Shown: piece by piece, positions 10,155-18,545 of the stretch
Numbering within the stretch: the first letter of the stretch is position 1
Layout: every line of letters begins with the position of its first letter
Assembly: GCF_042688385.1 (NCBI RefSeq)
Contig: NZ_JBHUPY010000012.1
Location: 1-64,000, forward strand
Source of the DNA: Herpetosiphon sp042688385
Lineage (GTDB): Bacteria > Chloroflexota > Chloroflexia > Chloroflexales > Herpetosiphonaceae
Reading direction: 5' to 3'
DNA length: 64,000 nucleotides
Program-made: the position numbers and the translations under genes
The notes under the pieces: model-generated
Seen by the model: the letters and a program-made list of their open reading frames with translations, nothing else
Database searches by the model: none
Told to the model about the DNA's origin: nothing

Positions 10155-10341
10155 AACAAAACCTCATCACCGCGAAACGTGTCGTAAAAGTCTACTGTAA
10201 TGATTCATTCGCAAGTTAGCAAGGTTGATTTATGTCCCTCAATCAGGCTATCTTTTAACAACAAATCACCCGTAAAATTCCCCCAAGCGGAGCATGGAAC
10301 TATGCTATGCTTGCATATGATGAGGCCAAACAGGTTAGCCT

Positions 10342-10758
10342 ATGCCAGTGATAGCAAAAGCCATGGTGCTGATACCACATTCGTATACAACCCGCAGTTC
10401 GATTATCACGCTCGACGGTGATGGTATTATTGTGATCAAAATTCGGCCAGGCATCCAAGAGACGGTTGAGGACGCTGAGGAAAATTTGGCAGCAGTTGAT
10501 ATGTTGGCTGGGGGCATTCGCCGCCCACGCTTGCTCGATTTGCGCGAGGCCTTGCCAATCTCCCGCGAAGTGCGGCGCTTTTATATGCAGCCAGCCACCC
10601 GCAACAGCGCCACGATTGTAGCGCTGTTGGTTGATTCGACGCTCAGTCGGGTGATTGCCAATTTGATTATTGGCTTAACTGGCAATAGCCAAGCGGTGCA
10701 GGTATTCAGCGATGAACATGCCGCTCGCCAATGGTTACGTCAAGCAAATGTCAATTAG
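10342..10758 (+). CDS. Small STAS/SpoIIAA-like protein (DUF7793-type)
   Basis: The product (up to 138 residues) has the pattern of a small STAS-like alpha/beta domain. It comprises a beta-rich start (IITLDGDGIIVIKI), a helix, the central strand RRPRLLDLRE, and a C-terminal helix ending SDEHAARQWL. The phrase ATIVALLVDSTLSRVIANL is typical of a family of stand-alone proteins thought to relate to anti-sigma antagonists. No phosphorylatable Ser is evident in the usual STAS position. The start is uncertain: neither the ATG at 10342 nor the in-frame ATG at 10363 has a strong Shine-Dalgarno. Its stop overlaps that of the convergent deacetylase gene by 4 bp. Confidence 0.6.
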   Translation: MPVIAKAMVLIPHSYTTRSSIITLDGDGIIVIKIRPGIQETVEDAEENLAAVDMLAGGIRRPRLLDLREALPISREVRRFYMQPATRNSATIVALLVDSTLSRVIANLIIGLTGNSQAVQVFSDEHAARQWLRQANVN

Positions 10759-12332
10759 TTTTGGCTGCGCTCAATTTGAGCCACAAAATCCTCAAACGAA
10801 CTCTTCCCCGAAACGGTAATCCGATTCCAAATCAGCGAATCATCGTTGGTTGTATCAGTGGTTTGGCGGGTGGTCGTCGCACTGGCATAGCCCGCCTCGC
10901 GCACTAGCTCAATGGTCAGGGCATTGTAGCGGCCATAGGGGTAGCAAAAATGGCGAATCTCCAGCCCCAAACGCTCCTCTAGATCACGTTTACTATGCGC
11001 AATTTCAATCCATTGGGCTTCACGATCAAGCGTGGTTAAATCGGGGTGAACCCGCGTGTGCGAGCCAATTGTCACCAGCGGCGATTGACTCAACTCCTGC
11101 AATTGCTGCCAGCTCACATAGGCTGGCTCGCCAACCAAAGCCACAGGAATATAGGCCGTAATTGGAACATTCAAGCTTTGGGCTATCGGAAACGCCTGCT
11201 CATACAAATCGCGGTAGCCATCATCAAGCGTAATCACGACGGGATGTTCGGGCAAGCTGATTTCGCCCCGTTGCGCAGCCAACACCATATCCAAACTCAC
11301 CACATGAAAATTATGGCTTTGCAGATATTCGAGCTGGCGTTTAAATTCAGCTGGAGCCACCGATAAGCTATCGCGCAAACGATCAGCAGGATTCGGATTT
11401 TGCGAAATATAATGATAGGTGAGCATGGTCACGTGTAAGGCTTGGTATTCCCATGGCCGCAAGCCATAGCGCCATTCCAAGGCATGTTGGCCAACATTGC
11501 CCATCTCAACTTGCCAGCCAACAGGATTGCTCGGGGTATAGGTCAAGGTGCGACGCTCAAACAATTGCACCAAAACCTCGCGTTCAACGCCATCAACCAA
11601 GGTCTGCGTCCAAAAAGCTGGGCTAATTGGTCGCCCAAACACATACAAAGCTTCGCGGGCTTGGGCTTGCACATAGTTCCACAGCACCGCTGGCACAGTT
11701 TGGCCAGTCACTTCATCGCGCTGGCTGCCGCTGGTTTCGGGGTAGCGCTCGGCCAAACTTGGGTCAGCCCAAACTTGCACGCCAGTTGCTTCGTGGCTCA
11801 GCCAATTGGTGACCGCTTGGCCGCGCAAATCGGATCCTGCTTGGTCATGCAAAGTCAAAAATTCTGCCCAATCGCGATAGCGCGGCGCACGATTGGCGGC
11901 CACCGCATCGCCAGCGACTGGTTGCTCTGAGCCACAGCCGCCACTTGCACAGTGCTCGCGCCATTCTGCATTGCCAATTTGCAAGCGCCCAGTGACCAAT
12001 TCAAGCACCAACAAGCCATTGGTAATGTACCATGGCGATTTGCTTGCAAGATTCGGATCAGTAATTTCCATGCGCGCTTTGGAGTAATAGCGCACCCAAC
12101 GCAATTGGCGCGGGCTTTCGGCGTAGCGCTCTTGGGTTTGCCATAAGCGTTGCGGCCCCCACAGCCATGCTTGCTCCGCGCCACGTTGGCCATCGGTGGC
12201 CTGCCAAAGCTGCTCGAACGCCCGATCTTCGCCTAAAATAATCCGTGCCGCTGTGCTTTGAGGCAGCAACAACGGCACAATAACCAACAACCCAAGCCAA
12301 ACTCTTAGGGTTTTTGCCAATCCAACGCCCAT
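10755..12332 (-). CDS. Polysaccharide deacetylase (NodB domain) with N-terminal extension
   Basis: I place the start at the ATG at 12332, giving 525 residues, because GAGAGG lies 5 bp upstream and an N-terminal membrane/signal segment (LRVWLGLLVIVPLLL) follows at once. The earlier in-frame start lacks both. Residues of about 30-290 are an uncharacterised extracellular region. From about 300 there is a carbohydrate esterase family 4 domain: TLDDGYRD (motif 1, metal-binding Asp), SHTRVHPDL (motif 2, His-x3-His) and FCYPYG (motif 3). Such enzymes remove acetyl groups from cell-wall or exopolysaccharide GlcNAc. It is the last gene of a four-gene operon with a phosphatase, a GT2 and an esterase, and overlaps the esterase by 28 bp. 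This context suggests surface polysaccharide modification. Confidence 0.88.
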   Translation of the reverse strand: MGVGLAKTLRVWLGLLVIVPLLLPQSTAARIILGEDRAFEQLWQATDGQRGAEQAWLWGPQRLWQTQERYAESPRQLRWVRYYSKARMEITDPNLASKSPWYITNGLLVLELVTGRLQIGNAEWREHCASGGCGSEQPVAGDAVAANRAPRYRDWAEFLTLHDQAGSDLRGQAVTNWLSHEATGVQVWADPSLAERYPETSGSQRDEVTGQTVPAVLWNYVQAQAREALYVFGRPISPAFWTQTLVDGVEREVLVQLFERRTLTYTPSNPVGWQVEMGNVGQHALEWRYGLRPWEYQALHVTMLTYHYISQNPNPADRLRDSLSVAPAEFKRQLEYLQSHNFHVVSLDMVLAAQRGEISLPEHPVVITLDDGYRDLYEQAFPIAQSLNVPITAYIPVALVGEPAYVSWQQLQELSQSPLVTIGSHTRVHPDLTTLDREAQWIEIAHSKRDLEERLGLEIRHFCYPYGRYNALTIELVREAGYASATTTRQTTDTTNDDSLIWNRITVSGKSSFEDFVAQIERSQN

Positions 12333-13537
12333 GCAACCTCTCGATCGATGTGGTCGCGCCAAAAAGCCCAGGCATGGCCTTGCGGATATTCTGCGTAGTT
12401 CAGCTCCACACCGGCTCCGACCAGAATATCGCGCAACGTCCGGTTGCCCTCTAGGAAATTGCATTCATCGCCAGTTACCGGCCCGCCAATACATGTTTCA
12501 TAGGTTCCCACGACGGTCACAATCCGCGCATTTACTGGCGGTTGAATTGACATCAGGGTGAGCAGGCGGCCATTTTGGCGAGAAACAAAGCCTGATTGAT
12601 TGACCACAGCGCCAAATACCTCAGGATATTGTAAGGCCAAATAGAGCGAAATCAAGCCACCATATGAATCGCCAACCACAACTCGTTGCTTAGGATCGTT
12701 GATTGTGCTGTATTTGCTATCGATCATCGGCACTAATTCGGTTGCGAAAAATTCGCTATAGGCATCGTTCAGGTCATAATCGCGTTGACGGCCTTGCTCG
12801 CGGCTTGGTTTGACAAACACGGCAATCAAAGGCGGCAAAATCTCATCGGCAATCGCATTATCCAAAATTGTTGGCGTAAAAGCATAGTTTTGGTAATCAT
12901 CGCCATCTTGGAAATAAACGCTGGGATATTGCTTGGCAGGATCGTAATTGGGCGGCAAATAGACATGCAATTGATGAGTGGTTTTGCTAATTTCAGTGTA
13001 ATAATCGCCTAATTCTTCCAGCGTGCCTTTTGGCACGTCGCTGCGCGAAATAATTTCGGTTGGCGTAACATATTCGGGCATGCGCAACTCGGAATTCAAG
13101 CCCATGCTGCTTGGAACCACGGTTGAATTGCGCGGATCGTTGATCAAGCCACCACCGCCGCCAACGCCAAAGCGATAATCGATGCGTGCGGTTGGGCTGA
13201 TGGTTTGAACAACGCCCCACCAATTGGTCGTACCAAGTCGCTCCATCGGAATCGTCTGAAACCAATTGGTCAGATCGCTTGATAATTCCATCCGTGGAGC
13301 ATCTTTTTCGACCATAAACAAGGCTTGATCGCCTTGGGTCAAGGGGCTTGCTGGAAACATCGCGTTAAAATCATTGATCAGTTTAAGTTGCGCTGCTTGA
13401 TCATCGGTTTTGGCCAATTGCTCGCGCAATTGATTAAAACTGGTGATCGGCTGGCTGGCATCATAGGTGATCGCCGCGCCACCGCAACTTGCCAAAAGCA
13501 CACTTAATACAAGAAATAAGCCAATAAATCGCTGCAT
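12305..13537 (-). CDS. Esterase-like alpha/beta-hydrolase lipoprotein
   Basis: The 410-residue protein has a lipoprotein signal (LVLSVLLASCGG, lipobox Cys near 18). The C-terminal half matches the putative esterase (Esterase D/Fes-like) family. It has YLPPNYDPAKQYPSVYFQDG, the nucleophile elbow GDSYGG, and a late His in YPQGHAWAFW. Members hydrolyse acyl, feruloyl or siderophore esters; the substrate here is unknown. The N-terminal 150 residues contain a glycine-rich stretch (FGVGGGGG) and probably form the sandwich domain often preceding such esterases. The gene starts 3 bp after the GT2 stop, with its AAAGGA box inside the GT2 C-terminus, so the two are translationally coupled. Confidence 0.85.
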   Translation of the reverse strand: MQRFIGLFLVLSVLLASCGGAAITYDASQPITSFNQLREQLAKTDDQAAQLKLINDFNAMFPASPLTQGDQALFMVEKDAPRMELSSDLTNWFQTIPMERLGTTNWWGVVQTISPTARIDYRFGVGGGGGLINDPRNSTVVPSSMGLNSELRMPEYVTPTEIISRSDVPKGTLEELGDYYTEISKTTHQLHVYLPPNYDPAKQYPSVYFQDGDDYQNYAFTPTILDNAIADEILPPLIAVFVKPSREQGRQRDYDLNDAYSEFFATELVPMIDSKYSTINDPKQRVVVGDSYGGLISLYLALQYPEVFGAVVNQSGFVSRQNGRLLTLMSIQPPVNARIVTVVGTYETCIGGPVTGDECNFLEGNRTLRDILVGAGVELNYAEYPQGHAWAFWRDHIDREVAWALDWQKP

Positions 13538-13540
13538 AAA

Positions 13541-14494
13541 TTAATCCTTTGCTTGATTGGAAGGTTGGATGACTTGGCGAACTTTGGCCCAAGCCCAGGT
13601 TCGGCGACGCAATTCGCTATGATCAATGCGCTTTTGCCGCCATTGCCAAACCGCCGCTAAACTACGTTGCAGGCCCGCAAACGTCATTAAGCGTCGATAC
13701 CAACGATTGAAGCGCTTGCCATAGGCCAAGCAAAAAAATTGGGATCGCGCTTGTTGCAAGGCCAAAAACGAGCGCACCCGAAATTGGCTTGAGCTTGCCC
13801 CGCCATGATGAATGACGGTTGCCTGCGGCTCTTGCCAAATTGCCCAGCCAGCTTGCCGAATGCGCCAGCAAAGCTCGACTTCTTCTGCATAGAGCCAAAA
13901 ATCTTCGTTAAACATGCCAACTTCGGCCAAGGTTTCGGCTCGAACCAGCATCGCCGCACCCAAGGGATGATCGATCGCAAAGGCTGCATCGCCGCCATCT
14001 TGCAGGTAGCGGCCATTCAGCGGGTGGTGATACAGCCGCCCAAAACCGCGCCCACGCGGCGGATAGAGATCGAACACGCTCATCAACAAGGTTGGAAAGC
14101 GAAAGGCAGCAACTTGAAACGAGCCATCGGGGTAGCGTAAGCGTGGCGCAACCATGCCAACCCGCGAATGCTGCTCCAAAAATGCCACGAGTTCTTCCAA
14201 GGCTCCGCTGGTCAGCTGGGCATCGGGGTTGAGCAACAACAAGTAGGTTGGTTGGGCAAGCAAGGCATGGCGAATACCCACATTATTGGCCTTGGCAAAG
14301 CCCAAATTGGCCCCCGATTCGATGACCTGGGCTTGGGGAAACTCGGCCTGGACCATGGCAACGCTGCCATCATGCGAAGCGTTATCGACCACAATTGCCG
14401 TGGTTGGCAGGCTGCTCAGGGCGAGGCTGGCCAAACATTCGCGCAACAAATCGCGGGTGTTATATGAAACAATAATGACTGGAATTGGCTGCAT
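13541..14494 (-). CDS. Family 2 glycosyltransferase (rhamnosyltransferase-like)
   Basis: This 317-residue GT-A enzyme opens with the canonical IPVIIVSYNTRD strand. The nucleotide-sugar binding VVDNASHDGS, the metal-binding LLLLNPDA motif and the acceptor-region signature FNEDFWLYAEEVELCWR are all present. The pattern is that of WbbL-like rhamnosyltransferases that extend O-antigens or exopolysaccharides; donor specificity is not readable. No transmembrane segment is obvious, so it probably acts at the cytoplasmic face. It sits 4 bp downstream of the HAD phosphatase and 3 bp upstream of the esterase, in a compact operon. Confidence 0.9.
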   Translation of the reverse strand: MQPIPVIIVSYNTRDLLRECLASLALSSLPTTAIVVDNASHDGSVAMVQAEFPQAQVIESGANLGFAKANNVGIRHALLAQPTYLLLLNPDAQLTSGALEELVAFLEQHSRVGMVAPRLRYPDGSFQVAAFRFPTLLMSVFDLYPPRGRGFGRLYHHPLNGRYLQDGGDAAFAIDHPLGAAMLVRAETLAEVGMFNEDFWLYAEEVELCWRIRQAGWAIWQEPQATVIHHGGASSSQFRVRSFLALQQARSQFFCLAYGKRFNRWYRRLMTFAGLQRSLAAVWQWRQKRIDHSELRRRTWAWAKVRQVIQPSNQAKD

Positions 14495-14498
14495 CCTG

Positions 14499-15299
14499 CT
14501 ACTCCCGACCTGCGGCGAGTTGCGCTAAAATGCCAGCCAAATCATCGGCTACGAGATCAATTTCCGGCTTCCATGCTTGGGCTTGTTGCATGCTATGCAC
14601 CCCGCTGCCCACAAAGGCGGTGGCAATTCCAACCCGCTGCGCGCCTGCAATATCAGTATCCAAACGATCGCCAACCATCAAGGTTTGCTCGGGTGTTACG
14701 CCAAAAAGCTGCAAGGCCGCTTCAAACATGGCAGGTTCAGGCTTGCCAATCACTTCTGGCGTGCAATCGCTGGCTGCTGCCAAGGCCGCTACAATCGCGC
14801 CCGCCCCAGGAATCAAGCCCTCTGGCGCGGGAAAGGTGCGATCGCTGTTGGTGGCAATAAAAGCTGCGCCAGCGCGCAAGGCCAAGGTTGCGGTTTTCAA
14901 GCGGGCATAGGTCAGGTTGAAATCCACCCCAACCACCACCGCCGCCACATCGCTCTCGGCGGACACAAAATAGCCATCTGCAAACAACGACGACTGAATG
15001 CCGTCCATGCCAATCGCCAGCAAGCGCGTGCCCTGCGGGTAGCGGGTGCGCAGCAAGGTTGCCGTCACCGTCGATGAGGTAATCACATGCTCAGCCGAAA
15101 TTGCAATTCCCAGCTGCTGGAGATGGGTGGCAAAGGTCGCGGGCAATTGCGATGAATTATTAGTTAAACAGGCATAGCCTAAATCGAAGCGATCAAGCAC
15201 ACTGGTTAATTCTGCCGCGCCTGGCAAAATCGTCCCACCCCGATGCAAAACTCCATCCATATCGAGCAAGATGAGCTTTAACTGCTTGAGATTGAGCAT
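14499..15299 (-). CDS. HAD-superfamily IIA sugar-phosphate phosphatase (NagD/phosphoglycolate-like)
   Basis: The start chosen is ATG at 15299, giving 266 residues that begin just before the catalytic strand; the upstream in-frame extension is not conserved in character. HAD motif I is LLDMDGVL, motif II is the TNNSS segment, and motif III/IV is MVGDRLDTDIAGAQRVG. The cap resembles subclass IIA (NagD, 4-nitrophenylphosphatase, phosphoglycolate phosphatase). The enzyme dephosphorylates small phospho-metabolites; the substrate is unknown. It is the first gene of the surface-polysaccharide operon, so a sugar phosphate is plausible. Its upstream region is shared with the divergent sigma factor gene. 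Confidence 0.85.
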   Translation of the reverse strand: MLNLKQLKLILLDMDGVLHRGGTILPGAAELTSVLDRFDLGYACLTNNSSQLPATFATHLQQLGIAISAEHVITSSTVTATLLRTRYPQGTRLLAIGMDGIQSSLFADGYFVSAESDVAAVVVGVDFNLTYARLKTATLALRAGAAFIATNSDRTFPAPEGLIPGAGAIVAALAAASDCTPEVIGKPEPAMFEAALQLFGVTPEQTLMVGDRLDTDIAGAQRVGIATAFVGSGVHSMQQAQAWKPEIDLVADDLAGILAQLAAGRE

Positions 15300-15392
15300 G
15301 CCGAAAAATCCCCATAAAAAACAACTTCTCCCGATTGTACCACTGCCACGGCTTGCCAACACGTTCATACTGCGATCTAAAGGTTATGAAAT

Positions 15393-16010
15393 ATGACATG
15401 GAACCAAAGCAACGCGAGCGGTGTAGAACTTAACAAAGCAGCCAAATCAGGAGCATCTGCCGTGGATCAAGCCCAGCAGCCCGCTGATCTCGCCCAAACT
15501 TGGGCAACCCAAATTCTCGCCCATCAAACGGCGATCTTTCGCTTGGCCTATCTCATGGTGGGCGATGCGATGATTGCCGAAGATTTGGCCCAAGAAACAG
15601 TTATGCGCGCCTTGCGGATGCAGCATCAGTTTGATAGCGAGCGCCCGTTGAAGCCATGGCTTTTGCAAATTACCGCCAATCTGGCGCGAAATTATCGCCG
15701 TTCGTTGCGCCGGTATCTGCGTGCATTGCAACGCTTTGCCTTGCAACAGCCAGAACACAGCGAATTTCACGAAACCAGCGGCCCAGCTTGGGAGGCAACT
15801 CAACTTTGGCATGCAATTGGTCGGCTCGCGCAACGCGAACAAGAGGTGTTGTATTTGCGCTATTTTTTGGAATTAAGCGAGCAGGAAACTGCCCAAGCGC
15901 TTGGCATCGCCCAAGGCACGGTCAAATCGCGCTTACACCGCGCGTTGGTGCGCTTGCGCGGCGTGGTCGATGGCGAATTTCCCGAGTTGCGAACGGAGCG
16001 TTGCGCATGA
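15393..16010 (+). CDS. ECF-type RNA polymerase sigma factor
   Basis: The 205-residue protein has region 2 (AEDLAQETVMRALRMQHQFD and the following PLKPWLLQITANLARNYRR) and region 4 (LAQREQEVLYLRYFLELS, then the helix-turn-helix AQALGIAQGTVKSRLHRAL). This is the standard two-domain extracytoplasmic-function layout, with an N-terminal tail of about 35 residues. The ATG is preceded by AAAGG at 9 bp. The stop overlaps the next gene's start as ATGA, so sigma factor and membrane-bound anti-sigma are co-translated. The promoter recognised is unknown. Confidence 0.92.
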   Translation: MTWNQSNASGVELNKAAKSGASAVDQAQQPADLAQTWATQILAHQTAIFRLAYLMVGDAMIAEDLAQETVMRALRMQHQFDSERPLKPWLLQITANLARNYRRSLRRYLRALQRFALQQPEHSEFHETSGPAWEATQLWHAIGRLAQREQEVLYLRYFLELSEQETAQALGIAQGTVKSRLHRALVRLRGVVDGEFPELRTERCA

Positions 16011-16684
16011 ACCAACCACCAGAATCCTATCCAGAAGAAACTCTGCGCAAACAAGCCCAAGCCTTTCCCTACCCGCCAACCCCGCAGTTGCAAATCACGC
16101 GCGCGCGTCGCTCGGTCTGGCCATTGCGGCTCGGCGTGGCAATCGCAGTCGTGTTGCTTTTGAGTTTTACGCTGCCAGCAGTGCGAGCACACGTTGGGCG
16201 CTGGCTGCAAGTTGGCACCATTTTTATTGGCAATCAGCCACCAACTATGCTGCCAAAGCCAACCCAAATTCAGCCCAGCCCACCAAGTGAGGTCAATTGG
16301 CTACCCACAAGTTCATTGCTTGGCCCGCCCGATCAACTAGTGCAATTAGAGCCATATCCGCATGTGCAGCGCTTGATGTGGTTCAGCCAAGCCCAAACCA
16401 TCACGCTTGATCTGCTTGACTCGCAAGCATGGGCTGGCAAAACTGTGCTCGCACTCGATGACGTGACGCGGACGCAGGTTCACAATCAGCCAGCGTTTTG
16501 GCTGCAAGGTCAGCGCGAATTAACCTTTTTTGATCCTGGCACAACCCAAATCTACCAAACCACAAGCTTGAGCGCTACCGCAACCCTCATTTGGACTGAT
16601 GATCAGCGGACCTATCGACTTGAAACCAGCAGCGATCTGGCCACCATGCGCCAACTCGCCGAATCGTTTCGCCAAGGAGAATAA
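16007..16684 (+). CDS. Membrane-bound putative anti-sigma factor
   Basis: The ATG at 16007 overlaps the sigma factor stop (ATGA), giving 225 residues. A longer open frame begins inside the sigma gene but is not credible. It has a short cytoplasmic N-terminus of about 38 residues, one transmembrane helix at 39-59 (LRLGVAIAVVLLLSFTLPAV) and an extracytoplasmic domain resembling DUF4367-type sensors (the TITLDLLDSQAW and DDQRTYRLETSSDL parts). No zinc-finger His-x3-Cys-x2-Cys is present, so binding to the sigma factor would be by another helix. The assignment rests mainly on position and topology. Its last codons are part of the sequence duplicated further downstream. Confidence 0.7.
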   Translation: MNQPPESYPEETLRKQAQAFPYPPTPQLQITRARRSVWPLRLGVAIAVVLLLSFTLPAVRAHVGRWLQVGTIFIGNQPPTMLPKPTQIQPSPPSEVNWLPTSSLLGPPDQLVQLEPYPHVQRLMWFSQAQTITLDLLDSQAWAGKTVLALDDVTRTQVHNQPAFWLQGQRELTFFDPGTTQIYQTTSLSATATLIWTDDQRTYRLETSSDLATMRQLAESFRQGE

Positions 16685-16686
16685 CT

Positions 16687-17175
16687 ATGCGTCGTTTATT
16701 GATTTTCATTTGTCTCGTCGGATTGCAATTTGGCCTGCTGAGCAGCAGCAAGGCTGGCGGCTGGGCAACTACGCCAATCAGCAACCTGCCCGATACGATT
16801 GTTGCTGGCCAAATTTTTCAACTTAAATTTAGCGTGCTGCAACATGGCACCAAACCAACCAACGGCTTACCAGCCAATCCAATCAGGCCCGAACTGACGG
16901 TGCGCCACGTAGCTAGTCAGCAAGTCAAAACATTCTATGCCCAACAGGTTGGTGATGTTGGCCATTTCCAGAGCAGTTTACAACTCCCAGTTGCCGGAGA
17001 ATGGGAAATTTCAATTCTGCCACTGCCGTTTGGCAACAGCGAAGGCGAAGTCTATCGCATTACCGTCCAAGAAGCTCCGCCAGCAACTGATAATTGGTGG
17101 TATATGGGGCTGGCGGCTGGTGGCTTAGGCTTGGCTGTGGGAATGGGCTGGTTGATCAAACGCATCAGCCATTAA
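16687..17175 (+). CDS. Membrane-anchored secreted protein, YtkA/FixH-like domain (copy 1)
   Basis: The 162-residue protein has a signal peptide (MRRLLIFICLVGLQFGLLSS, cleavage near KAGG), a compact beta-rich domain and a C-terminal membrane helix with a basic end (GGLGLAVGMGWLIKR). The pattern PVAGEWEISILPLPFG is typical of YtkA-like/FixH-like beta-sandwich domains, some of which are tied to copper handling. No Met- or His-rich metal site is visible here. AAGGAG lies 7 bp upstream and the gene follows the anti-sigma gene by 2 bp, so it is in the same operon. It is a clear paralogue of the next gene, which arose by local duplication. Confidence 0.72.
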   Translation: MRRLLIFICLVGLQFGLLSSSKAGGWATTPISNLPDTIVAGQIFQLKFSVLQHGTKPTNGLPANPIRPELTVRHVASQQVKTFYAQQVGDVGHFQSSLQLPVAGEWEISILPLPFGNSEGEVYRITVQEAPPATDNWWYMGLAAGGLGLAVGMGWLIKRISH

Positions 17176-17235
17176 TCAACGAATGCTTAAAACCAGCAGC
17201 GATCTCACCGAATCGTTTCGCCAAGGAGAATAACT

Positions 17236-17733
17236 ATGCGCCGTTTATTGATCTTCGTGTGTCTCGTCGGATTGCAATTTGGCCTGCTGAGCATCAGCAA
17301 GGCTGGCGGCTGGGCAACTACGCCGATCAGCAAACTGCCCAATACGCTTGTTGCTGGCCAAAGCTTTCAGCTTGAATTTAGCGTGCTGCAACATGGCACC
17401 AAGCCAATCAGCGGCATCGGTGATGATCCGATAAAGCCCTTACTGACCGCAGAGCATGCAACCAGTGGAGAGTTTCAGCAAGTTTGGGCTACCCAAGTTG
17501 GTGCTGTTGGTAATTTTCAAGCTACATTGCAATTGCCAAGCGCCGGAGAATGGAAAATTTCAATCAAGCCACTGCCATTTGGCACGCTCGAAGGCGAAGT
17601 CTATCGCATTACCGTTCAGGAAGCAGCTGCACCAAAAACAGCGAATACCAGTTGGTGGTATATGGGGATTGCCGCAGGTGGCCTAGGCTTGGCGGTAGGT
17701 ATGGGCTGGTTGATCAAACGCATCAGCCACTAA
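17236..17733 (+). CDS. Membrane-anchored secreted protein, YtkA/FixH-like domain (copy 2)
   Basis: This 165-residue paralogue of the preceding gene keeps the same signal peptide, the LQHGTKP motif, the SAGEWKISIKPLPFG core and an identical C-terminal anchor. Divergence is concentrated in the middle (residues of about 58-85). The Shine-Dalgarno region AAGGAGAATAACT and about 13 bases upstream of it are identical to those of copy 1. Both copies probably have the same topology: exported, with the folded domain outside and a short basic cytoplasmic tail. Retention of both intact suggests both are used. Transcription ends at the hairpin at 17742. Confidence 0.72.
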   Translation: MRRLLIFVCLVGLQFGLLSISKAGGWATTPISKLPNTLVAGQSFQLEFSVLQHGTKPISGIGDDPIKPLLTAEHATSGEFQQVWATQVGAVGNFQATLQLPSAGEWKISIKPLPFGTLEGEVYRITVQEAAAPKTANTSWWYMGIAAGGLGLAVGMGWLIKRISH

Positions 17734-17741
17734 GCTAAAAT

Positions 17742-17773
17742 AAATGGAGGCTGGCGCACACCAGCCTCCATTT
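17742..17773. terminator. Bidirectional intrinsic terminator
   Basis: A 13-bp perfect stem (AAATGGAGGCTGG and its complement) with a 6-nt loop lies between convergent genes. Its right arm overlaps the last codon of rnc. A/T-rich flanks allow use from either side. Confidence 0.85.
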
Positions 17774-18482
17774 AGCGTTGTTCAGGCGCGGTTAATCCAA
17801 TTGTTTCGGCGGTAAGCGCTTCGAGCGCTACTTTGGCTGCCGCCTGCGAAGCCATGGTTTTTGAGGTACCGATACCAACGCCCAATAACGTCTCGCCAGC
17901 CCAAACCTCAATTGTCCAGGTACGCTCGTGGTCGGGGCCAGTCACATTAACTTCACGGTAATTGGGCGTTAGGTTGATCCGGCCTTGGACATATTGTTGT
18001 AAGTCGGTCTTGTAATCTTGATTTTGGACTCCACTGGCCTTAACCGATTTGAGCAAGGGCAGCACAAAATCGCGGGCGGCAGGCCAGCCACCATCAAGCG
18101 CAATCGCCGCCAACAAGGCTTCAAAAGCATCGGCCAACAAATTATCGCGCTCACGAGCCTTGGCCCGTTCCTCGCCACGGCTAATCTGCACATAACTCCC
18201 AAGATCAAAACGCCGTGCAAGGCTCGCTAAGGTGCGGGTTTGCACCAACATCGCGCGCATTTTGGTGAGATCGCCCTCGCCAAGCTCAGGAAACTCGTGA
18301 AACAAAAAAGAACCACAAATAAAATTTAAAAGCGCATCGCCAAGAAACTCAAGCCGTTCGTTCGATTCTGAGCCCGCTTCTGGGTGTTCATGCACATACG
18401 AGCGATGCAGCAAGGCAGCCCGTAAAAACGCGACATCGTTGAAGGTATAGCCAAGTTCGGTTTGTAGTTTGTTTAAATCCAT
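17772..18482 (-). CDS. rnc: Ribonuclease III
   Basis: The 236-residue double-stranded-RNA endonuclease has the RNase III catalytic domain (residues of about 1-150). It contains the signature NERLEFLGDALL and the second acidic cluster LLADAFEALL, which supplies the metal-binding Asp and Glu. A C-terminal double-stranded RNA-binding domain follows (KTDLQQYVQG to SQAAAKVALEAL). It processes rRNA and other structured RNAs in the cytoplasm. It lies 63 bp downstream of fabF on the same strand, a common bacterial neighbourhood near fatty-acid genes, and may be cotranscribed. Confidence 0.97.
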   Translation of the reverse strand: MDLNKLQTELGYTFNDVAFLRAALLHRSYVHEHPEAGSESNERLEFLGDALLNFICGSFLFHEFPELGEGDLTKMRAMLVQTRTLASLARRFDLGSYVQISRGEERAKARERDNLLADAFEALLAAIALDGGWPAARDFVLPLLKSVKASGVQNQDYKTDLQQYVQGRINLTPNYREVNVTGPDHERTWTIEVWAGETLLGVGIGTSKTMASQAAAKVALEALTAETIGLTAPEQR

Positions 18483-18545
18483 AGCAGCAATGTTAAGCTA
18501 CGCGAGCCAGCCGAATTGCAATAATCCAGCTAGCTCGCAGGGTTT

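Larger units (their letters stand above)
16623..17733 (+). repeat. Tandem gene duplication with scar of the upstream gene
   Basis: The motif AAACCAGCAGCGATCT at 16623-16638, inside the anti-sigma C-terminus, recurs at 17190-17205 in the gap between the two paralogues. In each place it is followed by CCGAATCGTTTCGCC and the shared Shine-Dalgarno. The second copy lacks 18 nt (six codons) present in the first. The duplicated unit was therefore about 0.55 kb and started within the anti-sigma gene, leaving a non-coding remnant of it. Confidence 0.9.

Noticed and set aside
15656..16006. Upstream extension of the anti-sigma gene inside the sigma factor gene
   Set aside because: The sigma factor frame is conserved there, and the ATGA junction gives a normal start at 16007.
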